Source: Paludisphaera soli (lineage in GTDB: Bacteria > Planctomycetota > Planctomycetia > Isosphaerales > Isosphaeraceae). Taken from it: DNA of 64,000 bases. The position numbers were made by a program, and so were the translations under genes. The stretch is from positions 1-64,000 of the forward strand of contig NZ_JAALJI010000014.1 in assembly GCF_011064595.1 (NCBI RefSeq), written 5' to 3'. Under the pieces are notes generated by a model. It had not been told where the DNA came from. It was given only the letters and a program-made list of their open reading frames with translations, and did no database searches. This document shows, piece by piece, positions 45,802 to 54,500 of this stretch (position 1 is the first letter of the stretch; each line of letters starts with the position of its first letter).

Positions 45802-46407
45802 TCATGGCTCGAACGTATAAGTGCCGTCCGCATTCTGCTTGTACGAGCTGATGATCCGGAAGGCGATGACTTGCTTGTCGACCGCATTCCAGTAGTAGAG
45901 CGCGGCCGGGCTCAGCGCCGGGAGCACCTCGACGTCGTGGGCGCAGCAGGTGCACGGCAGCTTGAGGAAGCATTCGGGGAAGCACGCGCCGCAGCCCTCC
46001 TTCGGCATCTCCACGCCGTGCTCGTGCCCTTCATGGGCGTCCTTCGCGTCCGGCGGCGGACTCGCCTGGGGAGCGGCCTGGGGTGCCTGCGGGCTGGCCG
46101 TCGGCGCGGCCTTCGAAGGGGGCGGCGGGGGCCGGTAGCACGGCCGGATCGGGTTCGGGACGATCGCGTACGCCGAGACCTTCACCCACTGATACTGGGG
46201 CGCCGGCGCGGCGTACCAGACGTATCGCCAGACCCCGTCCGAATAGAGCCGCCATTCCCCGGTCGCCGCGGGAGTCTGCGCCGCCGCCACCGGGACCCAT
46301 TTGTAAACCTCCAGCGGGACGACCAGGATCCCGTTCGCTTGGGCCCGCCCCTGACCCGCCGTCAACATCGCAAGGACCGCCACCGTCAGCATCAGCGTGC
46401 GTCTCAT
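45802..46407 (-). CDS. Secreted Pro/Cys/His-rich protein of unknown function
   Basis: 201 residues from ATG 46407 with a signal peptide (RRTLMLTVAVLAMLTAGQGR). The middle is Pro/Ala rich (PPPPPSK ... PPPDAKDA). The C-terminal half has a compact His/Cys cluster: HEGHEH, then CGACFPECFLKLPCTCC within about 25 residues, followed by AHDVEVLPALSP. The cluster suggests metal binding or disulfide bridges. No family recognised. The downstream end (YKQNADGTYTFEP) is beta-like. It sits between the kinase and DinB genes; no operon link is visible. Confidence 0.7.
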   Translation of the reverse strand: MRRTLMLTVAVLAMLTAGQGRAQANGILVVPLEVYKWVPVAAAQTPAATGEWRLYSDGVWRYVWYAAPAPQYQWVKVSAYAIVPNPIRPCYRPPPPPSKAAPTASPQAPQAAPQASPPPDAKDAHEGHEHGVEMPKEGCGACFPECFLKLPCTCCAHDVEVLPALSPAALYYWNAVDKQVIAFRIISSYKQNADGTYTFEP

Positions 46408-46516
46408 CGGAAGTGGCTCCAGAACGGAGACTGACATGCCAGGTCATGAAGAACGAGTGGCAATAAAACCCAACGAATCACTCTACGGGAAATAGGAGGC
46501 TTAGGAAACACATTCC

Positions 46517-46538
46517 GACGAAAACAAGCTTTTTCGTC
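46517..46538 (-). terminator. Terminator of the DinB gene
   Basis: Stem GACGAAAA / TTTTCGTC with a 6-nt loop, 32 bp after the stop codon of the minus-strand DinB gene, in an AT-rich patch. Confidence 0.45.
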
Positions 46539-46569
46539 CTCGACCGGCCGCTCGGCTGGGATCGGGGCT

Positions 46570-47070
46570 TCAACCTCCGGTTTGGGCTCGCACCCAGTGG
46601 ATGAAGTCGGTCTCGGCGGGCGTCCCCCCGGCGGCCCGGACGAGCATGGCCACCTGGCCGCGATGGTAGGAGGAATGGCCGAAGAGCTGGGCGAGCATGT
46701 CCTCCACCACGTCCGTGCAGTCGACCCCGGTCAAGGTCTTGTAAGCCACGATGCGTGCGAGGTCCGAATCGCTCAGTCCAGACAGGCAGTCCCGCCAGCG
46801 CCGCTCGACGTCGGCCCAGTCCGCCTTCACGTCGTCGAGCCGGGCGTCCGTGGGGAACCGGGGGCCGGGGAAGGGGTCCGAACCTTCGATCCTGGCCAGC
46901 CAGATCCCGCGGGCCGCGATGAGATGGCCCATGAGGTCGACGGCCCGTCGATACTCGGCCGAGTCGCGGCGCTCGGGCGGGACCGTCTCCAGAGAATCGA
47001 AGACGCGGGCGTGCGCGTCGCATTCGTACTGGAACCAGCGTCGGAATCGGTCGGCGACGGGATCGGGCAT
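46570..47070 (-). CDS. DinB family protein
   Basis: 166 residues from ATG 47070; the longer open frame reaches back into upstream noncoding sequence. The four-helix DinB fold is indicated by FQYECDAHARVFDSLETVP, MGHLIAARGIWLARI and LFGHSSYHRGQVAMLVRAAG. Three histidines (in GHLIA and GHSSYHRGQ) are the usual metal ligands of DinB/YfiT proteins. Most such proteins are metal-dependent thiol or S-transferase enzymes or stress-linked proteins; no specific role can be given. Divergent from the GT39-like gene. Confidence 0.9.
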   Translation of the reverse strand: MPDPVADRFRRWFQYECDAHARVFDSLETVPPERRDSAEYRRAVDLMGHLIAARGIWLARIEGSDPFPGPRFPTDARLDDVKADWADVERRWRDCLSGLSDSDLARIVAYKTLTGVDCTDVVEDMLAQLFGHSSYHRGQVAMLVRAAGGTPAETDFIHWVRAQTGG

Positions 47071-47227
47071 GGTTCGGGGTCCGGATTTCGGGTGACGGAA
47101 GGGGTCAGGACTCGACGACATGGACACGGGACCGCCGAACCGTGTTCAGGGCGGGGGCTCGTGGGAAAACCCGCCCGCTGGCTGTTATCATGGGCCCTCA
47201 CCGCAACGGGGCGATCGAGGAAGGATC

Positions 47228-49663
47228 ATGCAGGACCGCCGTCTCGACGACAAGCCGACCGATGGAGCAGGGGGGGGCGGAGACCTTCCGGAGCCCTCGC
47301 GGCCGAGCCCCCTCCGCACCTGGACCTGGGCCGCCACGGCGGCGGTCTTCCTCGCGGCGCTGGTCGCGTTGGTCCCCACGGCCGGCGATTTCGGCGTGAC
47401 CTGGGACGAGCCGGCGTACCGGTACAGCCAGGTGATCTCGGCGCAATGGTGGAGTCAGTGGGCCTCGGCGCGGTCGTGGGAAGACCTCCAGGCGCAGGTC
47501 GATCCCGACGCGCTCCTGTATTACTGGCCGTACGCCCGGTTCGGCATCAACTTCCACCCGCCGTTCGCGGGGCAGGTGAGCCTCGCGGCCCGCGCGGCGC
47601 TCGGCGGCGGGATGAAGGACGTGCCGTCGCGAAGGCTGGGGTCGATCCTCCAGTTCGCGCTCACGATCACGATCGGCTGCCACTTCCTGTCGCGGCGCTA
47701 CGGCCCGGCCGTCGGCCTGGTGATGGCCGGATCCCTCTTGCTCACGCCCCGGCTCTACGGTCAGGCGCACCTGCTGGACACGGACATCCCCGGACTCTTC
47801 CTCTGGATCTGCGCCGCGCTCGCCTTCTGGAAGGGCCTGCACGAGCCCGACGCCCGGCGATGGCGGGTGCTCGTCGGGGTGCTGCTCGGGCTCGCTTTCC
47901 TGGAGAAGATGGCGGCGGTCGGGGTCCTGCTGCCCCTGATGCTCTGGCTGACGGTCGCCTACCTCCCGTCCGCCTTCACGCGACGATTCGGCCGCGCCGG
48001 CTGGATCGACGCGGCGGTCACGCTGGGGCTGATGCTGCTGCCGCTCGGCCTGGCTTTCGTGGAGATCCAGCTCCTCCAGCGTCGACTCCCCCCGCCGGCC
48101 CAGGCCGACCTCTTCTTCCAGACCACGCCCCGACCCCAGACCTGGATCCCCGGGGCGATCCTGGCCGTCCCCTCGCTGGTCTGGGTGCTCCGACGGATGC
48201 TCGGCCGATGGCGGCCGAAAAGCCCGATCTGGGGCGTGGAGCGGCCGGCCCTGGAGACGCTGGCCGCGATCCTGGCGTTCGCGCCCGTCGTGGGCTGGCT
48301 CGGCAACCCCGCCTGGTGGCGCGAGACGATCGTCAGGATGACCCACTACTACACGCTGAGCAACGATCGTCAGGGGGCCTTGCCGGACATCCTGATCCTG
48401 TACTTCGGCCAGATCTACAAGTACAGCCTCCCCTGGCACAACGCCTGGGTTCTGACGGCGATCACCGTGCCGCCGACGATCCTCGCCGCCGCCCTCGTCG
48501 GCGTCGCCTGGGGGCTGAGGCGGATTCGGACCGACCGGATCCCCCTCTACTTCCTGCTCCACATGACGACGCTCCCCGCCCTGCGGATGCTCCCGACGCC
48601 GGCGCACGACGGGGTCCGTCTGTTCCTGCCGACCTTCTTCTTCCTGGCCGCCTTCGCCGGCTGGGGGACGGCCTGGATCGGCGCGGCGGTCACCCGGCGG
48701 TTCCGATGGGGCCTCCTCGCGACGGCGGCCATCGTCCTGGCGCCCGCGCTCGTCTCCCTGGTGAGGATCCATCCCTATGAGCTTTCGTACTACAACATCC
48801 TGGTCGGCGGCCCGACGGGGGCCTGGAGCCGTGGGTTCGAGCTGACCTACTGGTACGACGCCTACACGCCCGAGGTGATCGCCGACCTGAACCGGGTGCT
48901 CCCCCCCGACGCCGAGGTGGACCATCTGAACGACAAGACGAACACGGCGATGCAGGTCTTCAACGACCAGCAGGCGCTCGGGCACCTGCGTCCCGACATC
49001 AAGCTCGTGCGACGCAGCGGCGATCGCTTCCCCTACGTCGTGCTGCTGACTCAGGACTCGAAGGCGACGGCGTTCACGCGCCTGCTGTTCGTCATGAAGC
49101 CCTGGTACGCGTCGGAGCCGTCGCAGCTCGGCGGCCTTCGGGTCGTCACGGTGGCCGACCCGGTGGCGGTCTCACGGGCCTGGGCCCTGAGCCTGCTGGT
49201 CGACGACGCCGACCGGCTCCCTGCCGACCCTGCGGCCTCGCCCGCCTGGGTCCGGTCGCACGCACCGATCCTCCAGCGGTTCTGGGGCGACGGGCTCCAG
49301 AAGGACAATCGGCTCGGCTTCAATGCGGAGCTCGTCGCCTGGGCACGCGACGAGCCCGAGACTTTGAAGGCCGCGGCCGCGCGGATCGCCGGGAAAGAGA
49401 CGATCCAGGGCGACGCCGACGCCGAACGCCTCTCTCGCCTCCTCGTGCCGACCGTCGAGGGTCGCGCCCAAATCGTCCGGAAAGAACTCCTCGACCAGCT
49501 CCTCCGCGCCCGCCCAGAGGGACTGACAGAGGCCGTGGCGATCCTGATCGACCATCCCGACGCCGTGCTGGGAGCCCTTACCCGTTACGGCTACACCGAC
49601 CCAGCCTCGATCGGGGGCTACCTCGACCGGGACATGACGACACCGTCGACCGCCCGACCTTGA
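47228..49663 (+). CDS. GT39/GT-C-like membrane glycosyltransferase
   Basis: 811 residues from ATG 47228, with an AGGAAGGA ribosome site just upstream; the open frame extends further left but lacks a better start. About 12 membrane segments. The first extracytoplasmic loop begins TAGDFGVTWDEPAYRYSQ, the acidic D-E-P motif of GT-C transferases (ArnT, PMT group). A long C-terminal domain (residues ~560-811) is polar. It probably transfers sugar from a polyprenyl-phosphate donor to an envelope acceptor. The stop codon is followed by the 584-bp repeat-bearing region before mutL. Confidence 0.85.
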   Translation: MQDRRLDDKPTDGAGGGGDLPEPSRPSPLRTWTWAATAAVFLAALVALVPTAGDFGVTWDEPAYRYSQVISAQWWSQWASARSWEDLQAQVDPDALLYYWPYARFGINFHPPFAGQVSLAARAALGGGMKDVPSRRLGSILQFALTITIGCHFLSRRYGPAVGLVMAGSLLLTPRLYGQAHLLDTDIPGLFLWICAALAFWKGLHEPDARRWRVLVGVLLGLAFLEKMAAVGVLLPLMLWLTVAYLPSAFTRRFGRAGWIDAAVTLGLMLLPLGLAFVEIQLLQRRLPPPAQADLFFQTTPRPQTWIPGAILAVPSLVWVLRRMLGRWRPKSPIWGVERPALETLAAILAFAPVVGWLGNPAWWRETIVRMTHYYTLSNDRQGALPDILILYFGQIYKYSLPWHNAWVLTAITVPPTILAAALVGVAWGLRRIRTDRIPLYFLLHMTTLPALRMLPTPAHDGVRLFLPTFFFLAAFAGWGTAWIGAAVTRRFRWGLLATAAIVLAPALVSLVRIHPYELSYYNILVGGPTGAWSRGFELTYWYDAYTPEVIADLNRVLPPDAEVDHLNDKTNTAMQVFNDQQALGHLRPDIKLVRRSGDRFPYVVLLTQDSKATAFTRLLFVMKPWYASEPSQLGGLRVVTVADPVAVSRAWALSLLVDDADRLPADPAASPAWVRSHAPILQRFWGDGLQKDNRLGFNAELVAWARDEPETLKAAAARIAGKETIQGDADAERLSRLLVPTVEGRAQIVRKELLDQLLRARPEGLTEAVAILIDHPDAVLGALTRYGYTDPASIGGYLDRDMTTPSTARP

Positions 49664-49820
49664 CCGCACTTCGCCGATTCGCTCCCAGGCTCGCTGATCG
49701 GTGGTATTGTCAAGGTGCCCTCATTGCGCGCCGAGGTTTCCAGCCGGGAAGGCCCCTCGGTGGTTCCCCGATCGGAATCGGGCACCGAGCCCCCGCCCGC
49801 GACCGCGGGGCGATTCGCGC

Positions 49821-50152
49821 CGAACGAAGCCAATTTTCACAGCCGTTTTCACTGGGTAATTCATTTACAGGAAACCACTTGCGTCCGATGGGTTAGATTT
49901 GCGGTTCGGGCGAACGAACCCAATCGTCGGAGACTTCAGCCGAGTCTTCCCGAACCCCTCAGGGAACGTTCTCAGATCATCCGCCGTCGTCGACTTTCAG
50001 GTGTCGCCATCGCGACAGGTCTGGTCGAGTGTGCCCACGAAGCGCGTCGAACGAACCCAATCCAGGCCCCAGCTTTCGCAACATAAGTCCCTTGGATCGA
50101 GGTCTTTGCGTCCGATGCGTTCGTTTCCCCGGCCTGCGAACGAAGCCAATTC
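49821..50152 (+). repeat. Four degenerate CGAACGAAsCCAAT repeats
   Basis: Copies at 49821-49837, 49911-49925, 50048-50063 and 50137-50152; spacings 90, 137 and 89 bp. Two copies have GCC and two CCC after GAA. Outer copies are G-type and inner copies C-type. Confidence 0.65.
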
Positions 50153-50199
50153 CGGCGGACTCATCGGCAACGCGGCTTTCTGCACATGCGATCAGGTCC

Positions 50200-50205
50200 T
50201 AGAAT
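50200..50205 (+). promoter_or_regulatory. Probable -10 box of mutL
   Basis: TAGAAT, 43 nt before the ATG. The region 17 bp upstream (TTTCTG) is a poor -35. Confidence 0.35.
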
Positions 50206-50247
50206 GAAGAATCGGCGAACGGGGCGAAGCGGCCGGGGAGGTGGGAG

Positions 50248-52245
50248 ATGGGCGTGATCCGGGTGTTGCCGCCGTCGGTCGTGAACCAGATCGCCGCGGG
50301 CGAGGTCGTGGAGCGACCGGCCTCGGTGGTCAAGGAGATGATGGAGAACGCGATCGACGCCGGGGCGCGCCGCCTGGAGGTGAGCGTCGAGCGCGGGGGG
50401 AAAGACCTCATCCGGATCGCCGACGATGGCCAGGGGATTGGTGCCGAGGATCTGATCCTGGCCTTCCAGCCCCACGCCACCAGCAAGCTCGAAAGCGCCG
50501 AGGACCTCCACCGGGTGCGCACCCTCGGGTTCCGGGGCGAGGCCCTTGCGGCCATCGCGGAGATCTCCAAGGTCCGCTGCCAGACCCGCCGGGCCGACGC
50601 CGACGAGGGGTCGGAGATCCTGATCGAAGGGGGCGTGGCCGGCCCTATCAAGAGCTGCGGCTGCCCCCCCGGGACGGTCATGGAGGTCCGCAACCTCTTC
50701 TTCAACACGCCCGTCCGGCGGACCTTCCTGAAGTCCGATTCGACCGAGGCCGGCCACGTCGCCGAGACCTTCTCGCGGATCGCCCTGGCGCATCCCGAGG
50801 TCCACATGACCTTTCGGTCGGCGGGCAAGATCGTCCACGACCTGCCGGCGGTGGCCGGGGTCCGCGAGCGGATCGCCACCTTCTTCGGGCGCGAGCTGGC
50901 CGAGTCGCTCCTCTGGGTCGAGGGGAAGCTGGATCAGGTTGGCCTGTGGGGATACGTCGGCCACCCCTCGCAGAGCCGGTCGAGCACCAAGGGCCAGTAC
51001 CTCTTCCTCGCCGGCCGCTACGTCCGCGACCGGAGCCTCAGCCACGCCCTCAACGAGGCGTATCGCGGCCTGCTGATGGTCGGCCGCAACCCCGTGGCGT
51101 TCCTCAACCTGGAGATCCCGCCCGAGGAGGTCGACGTCAACGTCCACCCGACCAAGATCGAGGTCCGGTTCCGCGACCCCCAACGCATCTACAGCCACCT
51201 CCTCTCCACGCTCCGCCAGACCTTCCTGTCGAGCGACCTGCACAGCCGGCTGCAGCCCGTGCCCGGCGGCGGTCGGCCCGTCGAGGCGTCACCCTCGCCC
51301 TCGCCGAGCTACCCACCCGCGACCGTCTGGTCCCCCGGCGGCCCCTCGGTCGCGGTGCCGAACCCGAGCCGCCCCGAGCCCTCCTACGGCCTGGAGTCCG
51401 AGTTCGCCGACCGCCAGGCGGTGGCCTCGTGGTTCGAGCCCTCCCGGCCCCGCGCCGAGCCGCCCCACATCCCCGACTCGGTCGGCCAGGTTCAGCCGCC
51501 CGAATGGTCGCGGTCGCTCCCCGGCAAGTTCGAGTTCGCAGAGGCCGGGTCCTTCGACGAGTTCACCCGACCCTCCGAAGGGGCCGAGCCGCTCGCGACC
51601 CAGGCCGTCCCCCCGTTACTCCCGGCCGCCGAGCCGACCCGGGCCGCGTCCCGCGTCGCGGCTGAGCCGGTCCTGCATTCGAAGGCCATCCAGGTGCACG
51701 ACAGCTACCTCATCGCCGAGACGAGCGAGGGGATGATGGTCATCGACCAACACGCGCTCCACGAGCGGATCCTCTACGAGGAGCTTCGGAAGCGAGTGGC
51801 CGAAGGCCGGGTCGAGTCCCAGGGCCTCCTCGTGCCCGAGCCCGTCCACATGGCGGCCGACGAGGCGGCGACCCTCTTGGAGCACGCCGGACTGCTCGCG
51901 GAGTTAGGGCTGGAGGTGGAGGGATTCGGCGGCGACACGGTGCTGGTCCGAGGCACCCCGGTGATGCTCTCGCAGCTCCAGCCCGAGCGGCTGGTGCGCG
52001 ACCTGGCCGAGCACCTGGCCACGCAGCCCCTGCCGCCGACCCGCGACGGCCTCGTCGCCGAGCTGCTCCACATGGTCTCGTGCAAGGCGGCCGTGAAGGC
52101 CGGGCAGAAGCTGAACGCGGACGAGATCGACGCCTTGCTCGCCCGTCGCGAGCTGGCGGCCGACGCCCACCACTGCCCCCACGGCCGGCCGACGGCCCTG
52201 ATCTTCACCAAGAGCGAGCTGGAGAAGCAGTTCGGTCGAATCTGA
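50248..52245 (+). CDS. mutL: DNA mismatch repair endonuclease MutL
   Basis: 665 residues; GGGAGGTGGGAG precedes ATG 50248. The N-terminal GHKL ATPase has VVNQIAAGEVVERPASVVKE, ENAIDAGA, DDGQGI, GFRGEAL and the Thr/Lys region DVNVHPTKIEVRF. A Pro/Ser/Ala-rich linker of about 100 residues (~330-430) joins the C-terminal dimerisation/endonuclease domain. There the nickase motif DQHA-x2-E-x4-E is intact (DQHALHERILYE), as is the CPHGRP zinc motif. So this is the endonuclease-type MutL found in organisms without MutH, nicking the new strand during mismatch repair. Followed by aroDE after 157 bp behind its own TAGAAT box. Confidence 0.97.
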   Translation: MGVIRVLPPSVVNQIAAGEVVERPASVVKEMMENAIDAGARRLEVSVERGGKDLIRIADDGQGIGAEDLILAFQPHATSKLESAEDLHRVRTLGFRGEALAAIAEISKVRCQTRRADADEGSEILIEGGVAGPIKSCGCPPGTVMEVRNLFFNTPVRRTFLKSDSTEAGHVAETFSRIALAHPEVHMTFRSAGKIVHDLPAVAGVRERIATFFGRELAESLLWVEGKLDQVGLWGYVGHPSQSRSSTKGQYLFLAGRYVRDRSLSHALNEAYRGLLMVGRNPVAFLNLEIPPEEVDVNVHPTKIEVRFRDPQRIYSHLLSTLRQTFLSSDLHSRLQPVPGGGRPVEASPSPSPSYPPATVWSPGGPSVAVPNPSRPEPSYGLESEFADRQAVASWFEPSRPRAEPPHIPDSVGQVQPPEWSRSLPGKFEFAEAGSFDEFTRPSEGAEPLATQAVPPLLPAAEPTRAASRVAAEPVLHSKAIQVHDSYLIAETSEGMMVIDQHALHERILYEELRKRVAEGRVESQGLLVPEPVHMAADEAATLLEHAGLLAELGLEVEGFGGDTVLVRGTPVMLSQLQPERLVRDLAEHLATQPLPPTRDGLVAELLHMVSCKAAVKAGQKLNADEIDALLARRELAADAHHCPHGRPTALIFTKSELEKQFGRI

Positions 52246-52311
52246 GCGACATCGGAAGGCCCCGTCGCGACGCGCGTCGGCTTCCTCTATCATCGCCCCG
52301 CCCGGCTCGCG

Positions 52312-52317
52312 TAGAAT
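52312..52317 (+). promoter_or_regulatory. Probable -10 box of the aroDE operon
   Basis: TAGAAT, 85 nt before the aroDE ATG; no strong -35 seen. Confidence 0.35.
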
Positions 52318-52401
52318 CGGCGGCAGGGAGCGCCAGGCGAGCCGTAAGGGTCGAACGGGCAAGCGAATAACGGTCCTCCCGAAGCGGGGAGTCATCCGGC
52401 G

Positions 52402-53910
52402 ATGGCGAAGATTTGCGCGACGATCGGGCGGGGGCGGCACTCCTCCGTCATCGAGGAATGGCAGGCGGCGGCGAAGGCCGGGGCCGATCTGGTCGAGCTT
52501 CGCGTCGACTGCCTCCGGCGCGAGCCGGACCTCAAGCGGCTCCTCAAGGATCGCTTCACCCCTCTGGTCTTCACCGTGCGGCGGGGGGTCGACGGCGGCA
52601 TGTGGCGCGGCGACGAGGAGAAGCGGCAGCAGATCCTCCGCGAGGCCATCGTCCTCGGGGTCGATTACGTCGACCTGGAGAACGACATCGCGGGCAAGAT
52701 CCGCCGATTCGGGAAGACGCAGCGGATCGTCAGCCACCACAACCTCAAGAAGACCCCCGAGGACCTCGGCGAGATCGTCGCCGCCTGCCACGAGTGCGAC
52801 CCCGACGTCGTCAAGGTCGCGGCGATGCCCGCCAACCTCGCCGACGCCTCGCGGATCCTCAAGCTCGGCCTCGACGCCTCGAAGCCGACCATCGCCATCG
52901 CCATGGGCGACCTCGGCAAGTTCACGCGCGTCCTGAACGCCAAGTACGGCTCGCCGTTCACCTACGCCGGCTTCAACCGGGAGCGGGTCTTCGCCGCCGG
53001 CATGCCCTACCTGAACGAGCTGAAGAAGGACTACTTCTACGACCAGATCGACGCCGAGACCGAGGTGTACGGCGTGGTGGGCGACCCGATCGAGCACAGC
53101 CTCAGCCCCGCCATCCACAACGCCGCGTTCCGCCACCTGGGGATGAACAAGGTCCTGGTCCCGTTCCAGGTGCCGAAGGGACAGCTCGAAACCTTCTTCG
53201 GGGAGCTGGCCTGGGTGGGTCTCAAGGGTTGCAGCGTCACCATCCCCCACAAGGAAGACCTCATCCCCCTGCTGGCGAGCAAGGAGGGCTCGGTCGAGCG
53301 GACCGGCTCCTGCAACACGGTCACGATCGACGCCGAGGGATCCCGGGTCGGATTCAACACCGACTACCGCGCGGCGATGGACTCGCTGGAAGACGTGATG
53401 GGGAAGACCGACGAGCCGGACGCCCCCAGCCCCCTGCTGGACAAGCAGGTGCTCTTGCTGGGCGCGGGGGGCGTCGCGCGGTCGATCGCCTTCGGCCTGC
53501 TGCGTCGGGGGGCCAGCGTCACGATCGTCAACCGCCACGACGAGCGGGCGACCAAGCTGGCCGAGGAGGTCGGCTGTCGGTCCGCGAACTGGGGCCTGCG
53601 GGCGACCCTGCTGGCGGACGTGGTCGTCAATTGCACCCCCGTCGGGATGCACCCCAACGTCGACGACACGCCGCTGCCGCCGTCGGCGTTCCAGCGTTCG
53701 GGGACGGTGGTTTTCGACACGATCTACCACCCCGAAAACACGATGATGCTCAAGCTGGCCCGGGAGCGCAAGTGCACGACCCTGACGGGCGTGGACATGT
53801 TCCTGCGGCAGGCGGCCCTGCAGTTCAAGATCTACACCGGACAGGACGCCCCCGTCGAGGTGATGCGGGCGGCCCTGAAACGGAAGCTGGGACCCCTGAA
53901 GGACGAATGA
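52402..53910 (+). CDS. aroDE: Fused 3-dehydroquinate dehydratase / shikimate dehydrogenase
   Basis: 502 residues. The first ~215 are a type I dehydroquinase: GADLVELRVDCLR, the catalytic His in RIVSHHNLKK and the Schiff-base Lys in DVVKVAAMP, ending at FAAGMPYLNEL. The second part is shikimate dehydrogenase: EHSLSPAIHNAAFR, SVTIPHKEDL with the catalytic Lys, the NADP loop LLLGAGGVARSIAFGLL and VNRHDERA. It performs two successive steps of the chorismate pathway. The same fusion is known from planctomycetes and plants. aroK follows by an ATGA overlap, giving the shikimate kinase step next. Confidence 0.97.
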   Translation: MAKICATIGRGRHSSVIEEWQAAAKAGADLVELRVDCLRREPDLKRLLKDRFTPLVFTVRRGVDGGMWRGDEEKRQQILREAIVLGVDYVDLENDIAGKIRRFGKTQRIVSHHNLKKTPEDLGEIVAACHECDPDVVKVAAMPANLADASRILKLGLDASKPTIAIAMGDLGKFTRVLNAKYGSPFTYAGFNRERVFAAGMPYLNELKKDYFYDQIDAETEVYGVVGDPIEHSLSPAIHNAAFRHLGMNKVLVPFQVPKGQLETFFGELAWVGLKGCSVTIPHKEDLIPLLASKEGSVERTGSCNTVTIDAEGSRVGFNTDYRAAMDSLEDVMGKTDEPDAPSPLLDKQVLLLGAGGVARSIAFGLLRRGASVTIVNRHDERATKLAEEVGCRSANWGLRATLLADVVVNCTPVGMHPNVDDTPLPPSAFQRSGTVVFDTIYHPENTMMLKLARERKCTTLTGVDMFLRQAALQFKIYTGQDAPVEVMRAALKRKLGPLKDE

Positions 53911-54500
53911 GCCGCGAACCGATGAGCGAGACGAACGGCGGGGGCCTGGCGCTGGTGGGCTATCGAGGCACGGGGAAGTCCACGGTCGGCCGGCTCCTGG
54001 CCGAGCGGACCGGCCGGACGTTCGTGGACGTCGACGACGCGATCGTCGCTCGGGCGGGCCGGACGATCCGGGCCATCTTCGAGGAGTCGGGGGAGCCAGC
54101 CTTCCGCGAGATCGAGGAGGCGGTCGTCCGCGACCTGATCGCCGCGCACCCCGACGGCATCCTCGGCACCGGGGGCGGGACGATCGTCCGCGAGGCGAAC
54201 CGGCGGGCCATCCGCGGCCACGGCTTCGTCGCCTGGCTGCAAGCCGACGCCGACGAGCTGGCCCGCCGGCTGGAGGCCGACTCGGCCACCCGCGAGACCC
54301 GCCCCTCGCTGACCTCCAAGGGCGCCTTGGCCGAGATCGCCGAGGTTCTGGAGTACCGGACGCCCTTCTACCGGGAGGTCGCCCACCTCGTCGTCGACGC
54401 CCAGTCGCGAGGCCCGGCCGAGGTCGCTGACCTCATCCTGGAGCATTGGACGCGCGCCCGAGGCGTCCCGAAACCGGGAGTGACCCCGCCGTGTTCGTGA
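53907..54500 (+). CDS. aroK: Shikimate kinase
   Basis: 197 residues. ATG 53907 overlaps the aroDE stop (ATGA). A P-loop GYRGTGKSTVGRLLAE, the shikimate-binding Asp in VDVDDAIVARAG, the FEESGEPAFREIE helix, GTGGGTIVR and the lid Arg region ATRETRPSLTS identify the enzyme, which phosphorylates shikimate using ATP. It continues the pathway begun by aroDE. The C-terminal tail (VPKPGVTPPCS) is overlapped by the prepilin peptidase start. Confidence 0.95.
   Translation: MSREPMSETNGGGLALVGYRGTGKSTVGRLLAERTGRTFVDVDDAIVARAGRTIRAIFEESGEPAFREIEEAVVRDLIAAHPDGILGTGGGTIVREANRRAIRGHGFVAWLQADADELARRLEADSATRETRPSLTSKGALAEIAEVLEYRTPFYREVAHLVVDAQSRGPAEVADLILEHWTRARGVPKPGVTPPCS

Larger units (their letters stand above)
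49664..50247. other. Noncoding stretch with dispersed repeats, ending at the mutL promoter
   Basis: 584 bp with no credible gene. Contents: four copies of CGAACGAAsCCAAT (49821, 49911, 50048, 50137) and two copies of TTGCGTCCGATGsGTT (49879, 50106) placed 31-32 nt before the second and fourth. A short open frame across it encodes repeats of the NEANF / NEPNR / RTNPI type, which are read-through of the same words. It ends with a TAGAAT box at 50200-50205. Confidence 0.6.

Noticed and set aside
49715-50086. 123-codon frame in the region before mutL
   Set aside because: Encodes translated repeat words (NEANF, NEPNR, RTNPI) rather than a protein; no ribosome site and no domain.
49821-50152. CRISPR-like array
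   Set aside because: Repeats are only 14-16 bp, degenerate, and spaced 89-137 bp; no cas genes in the window.
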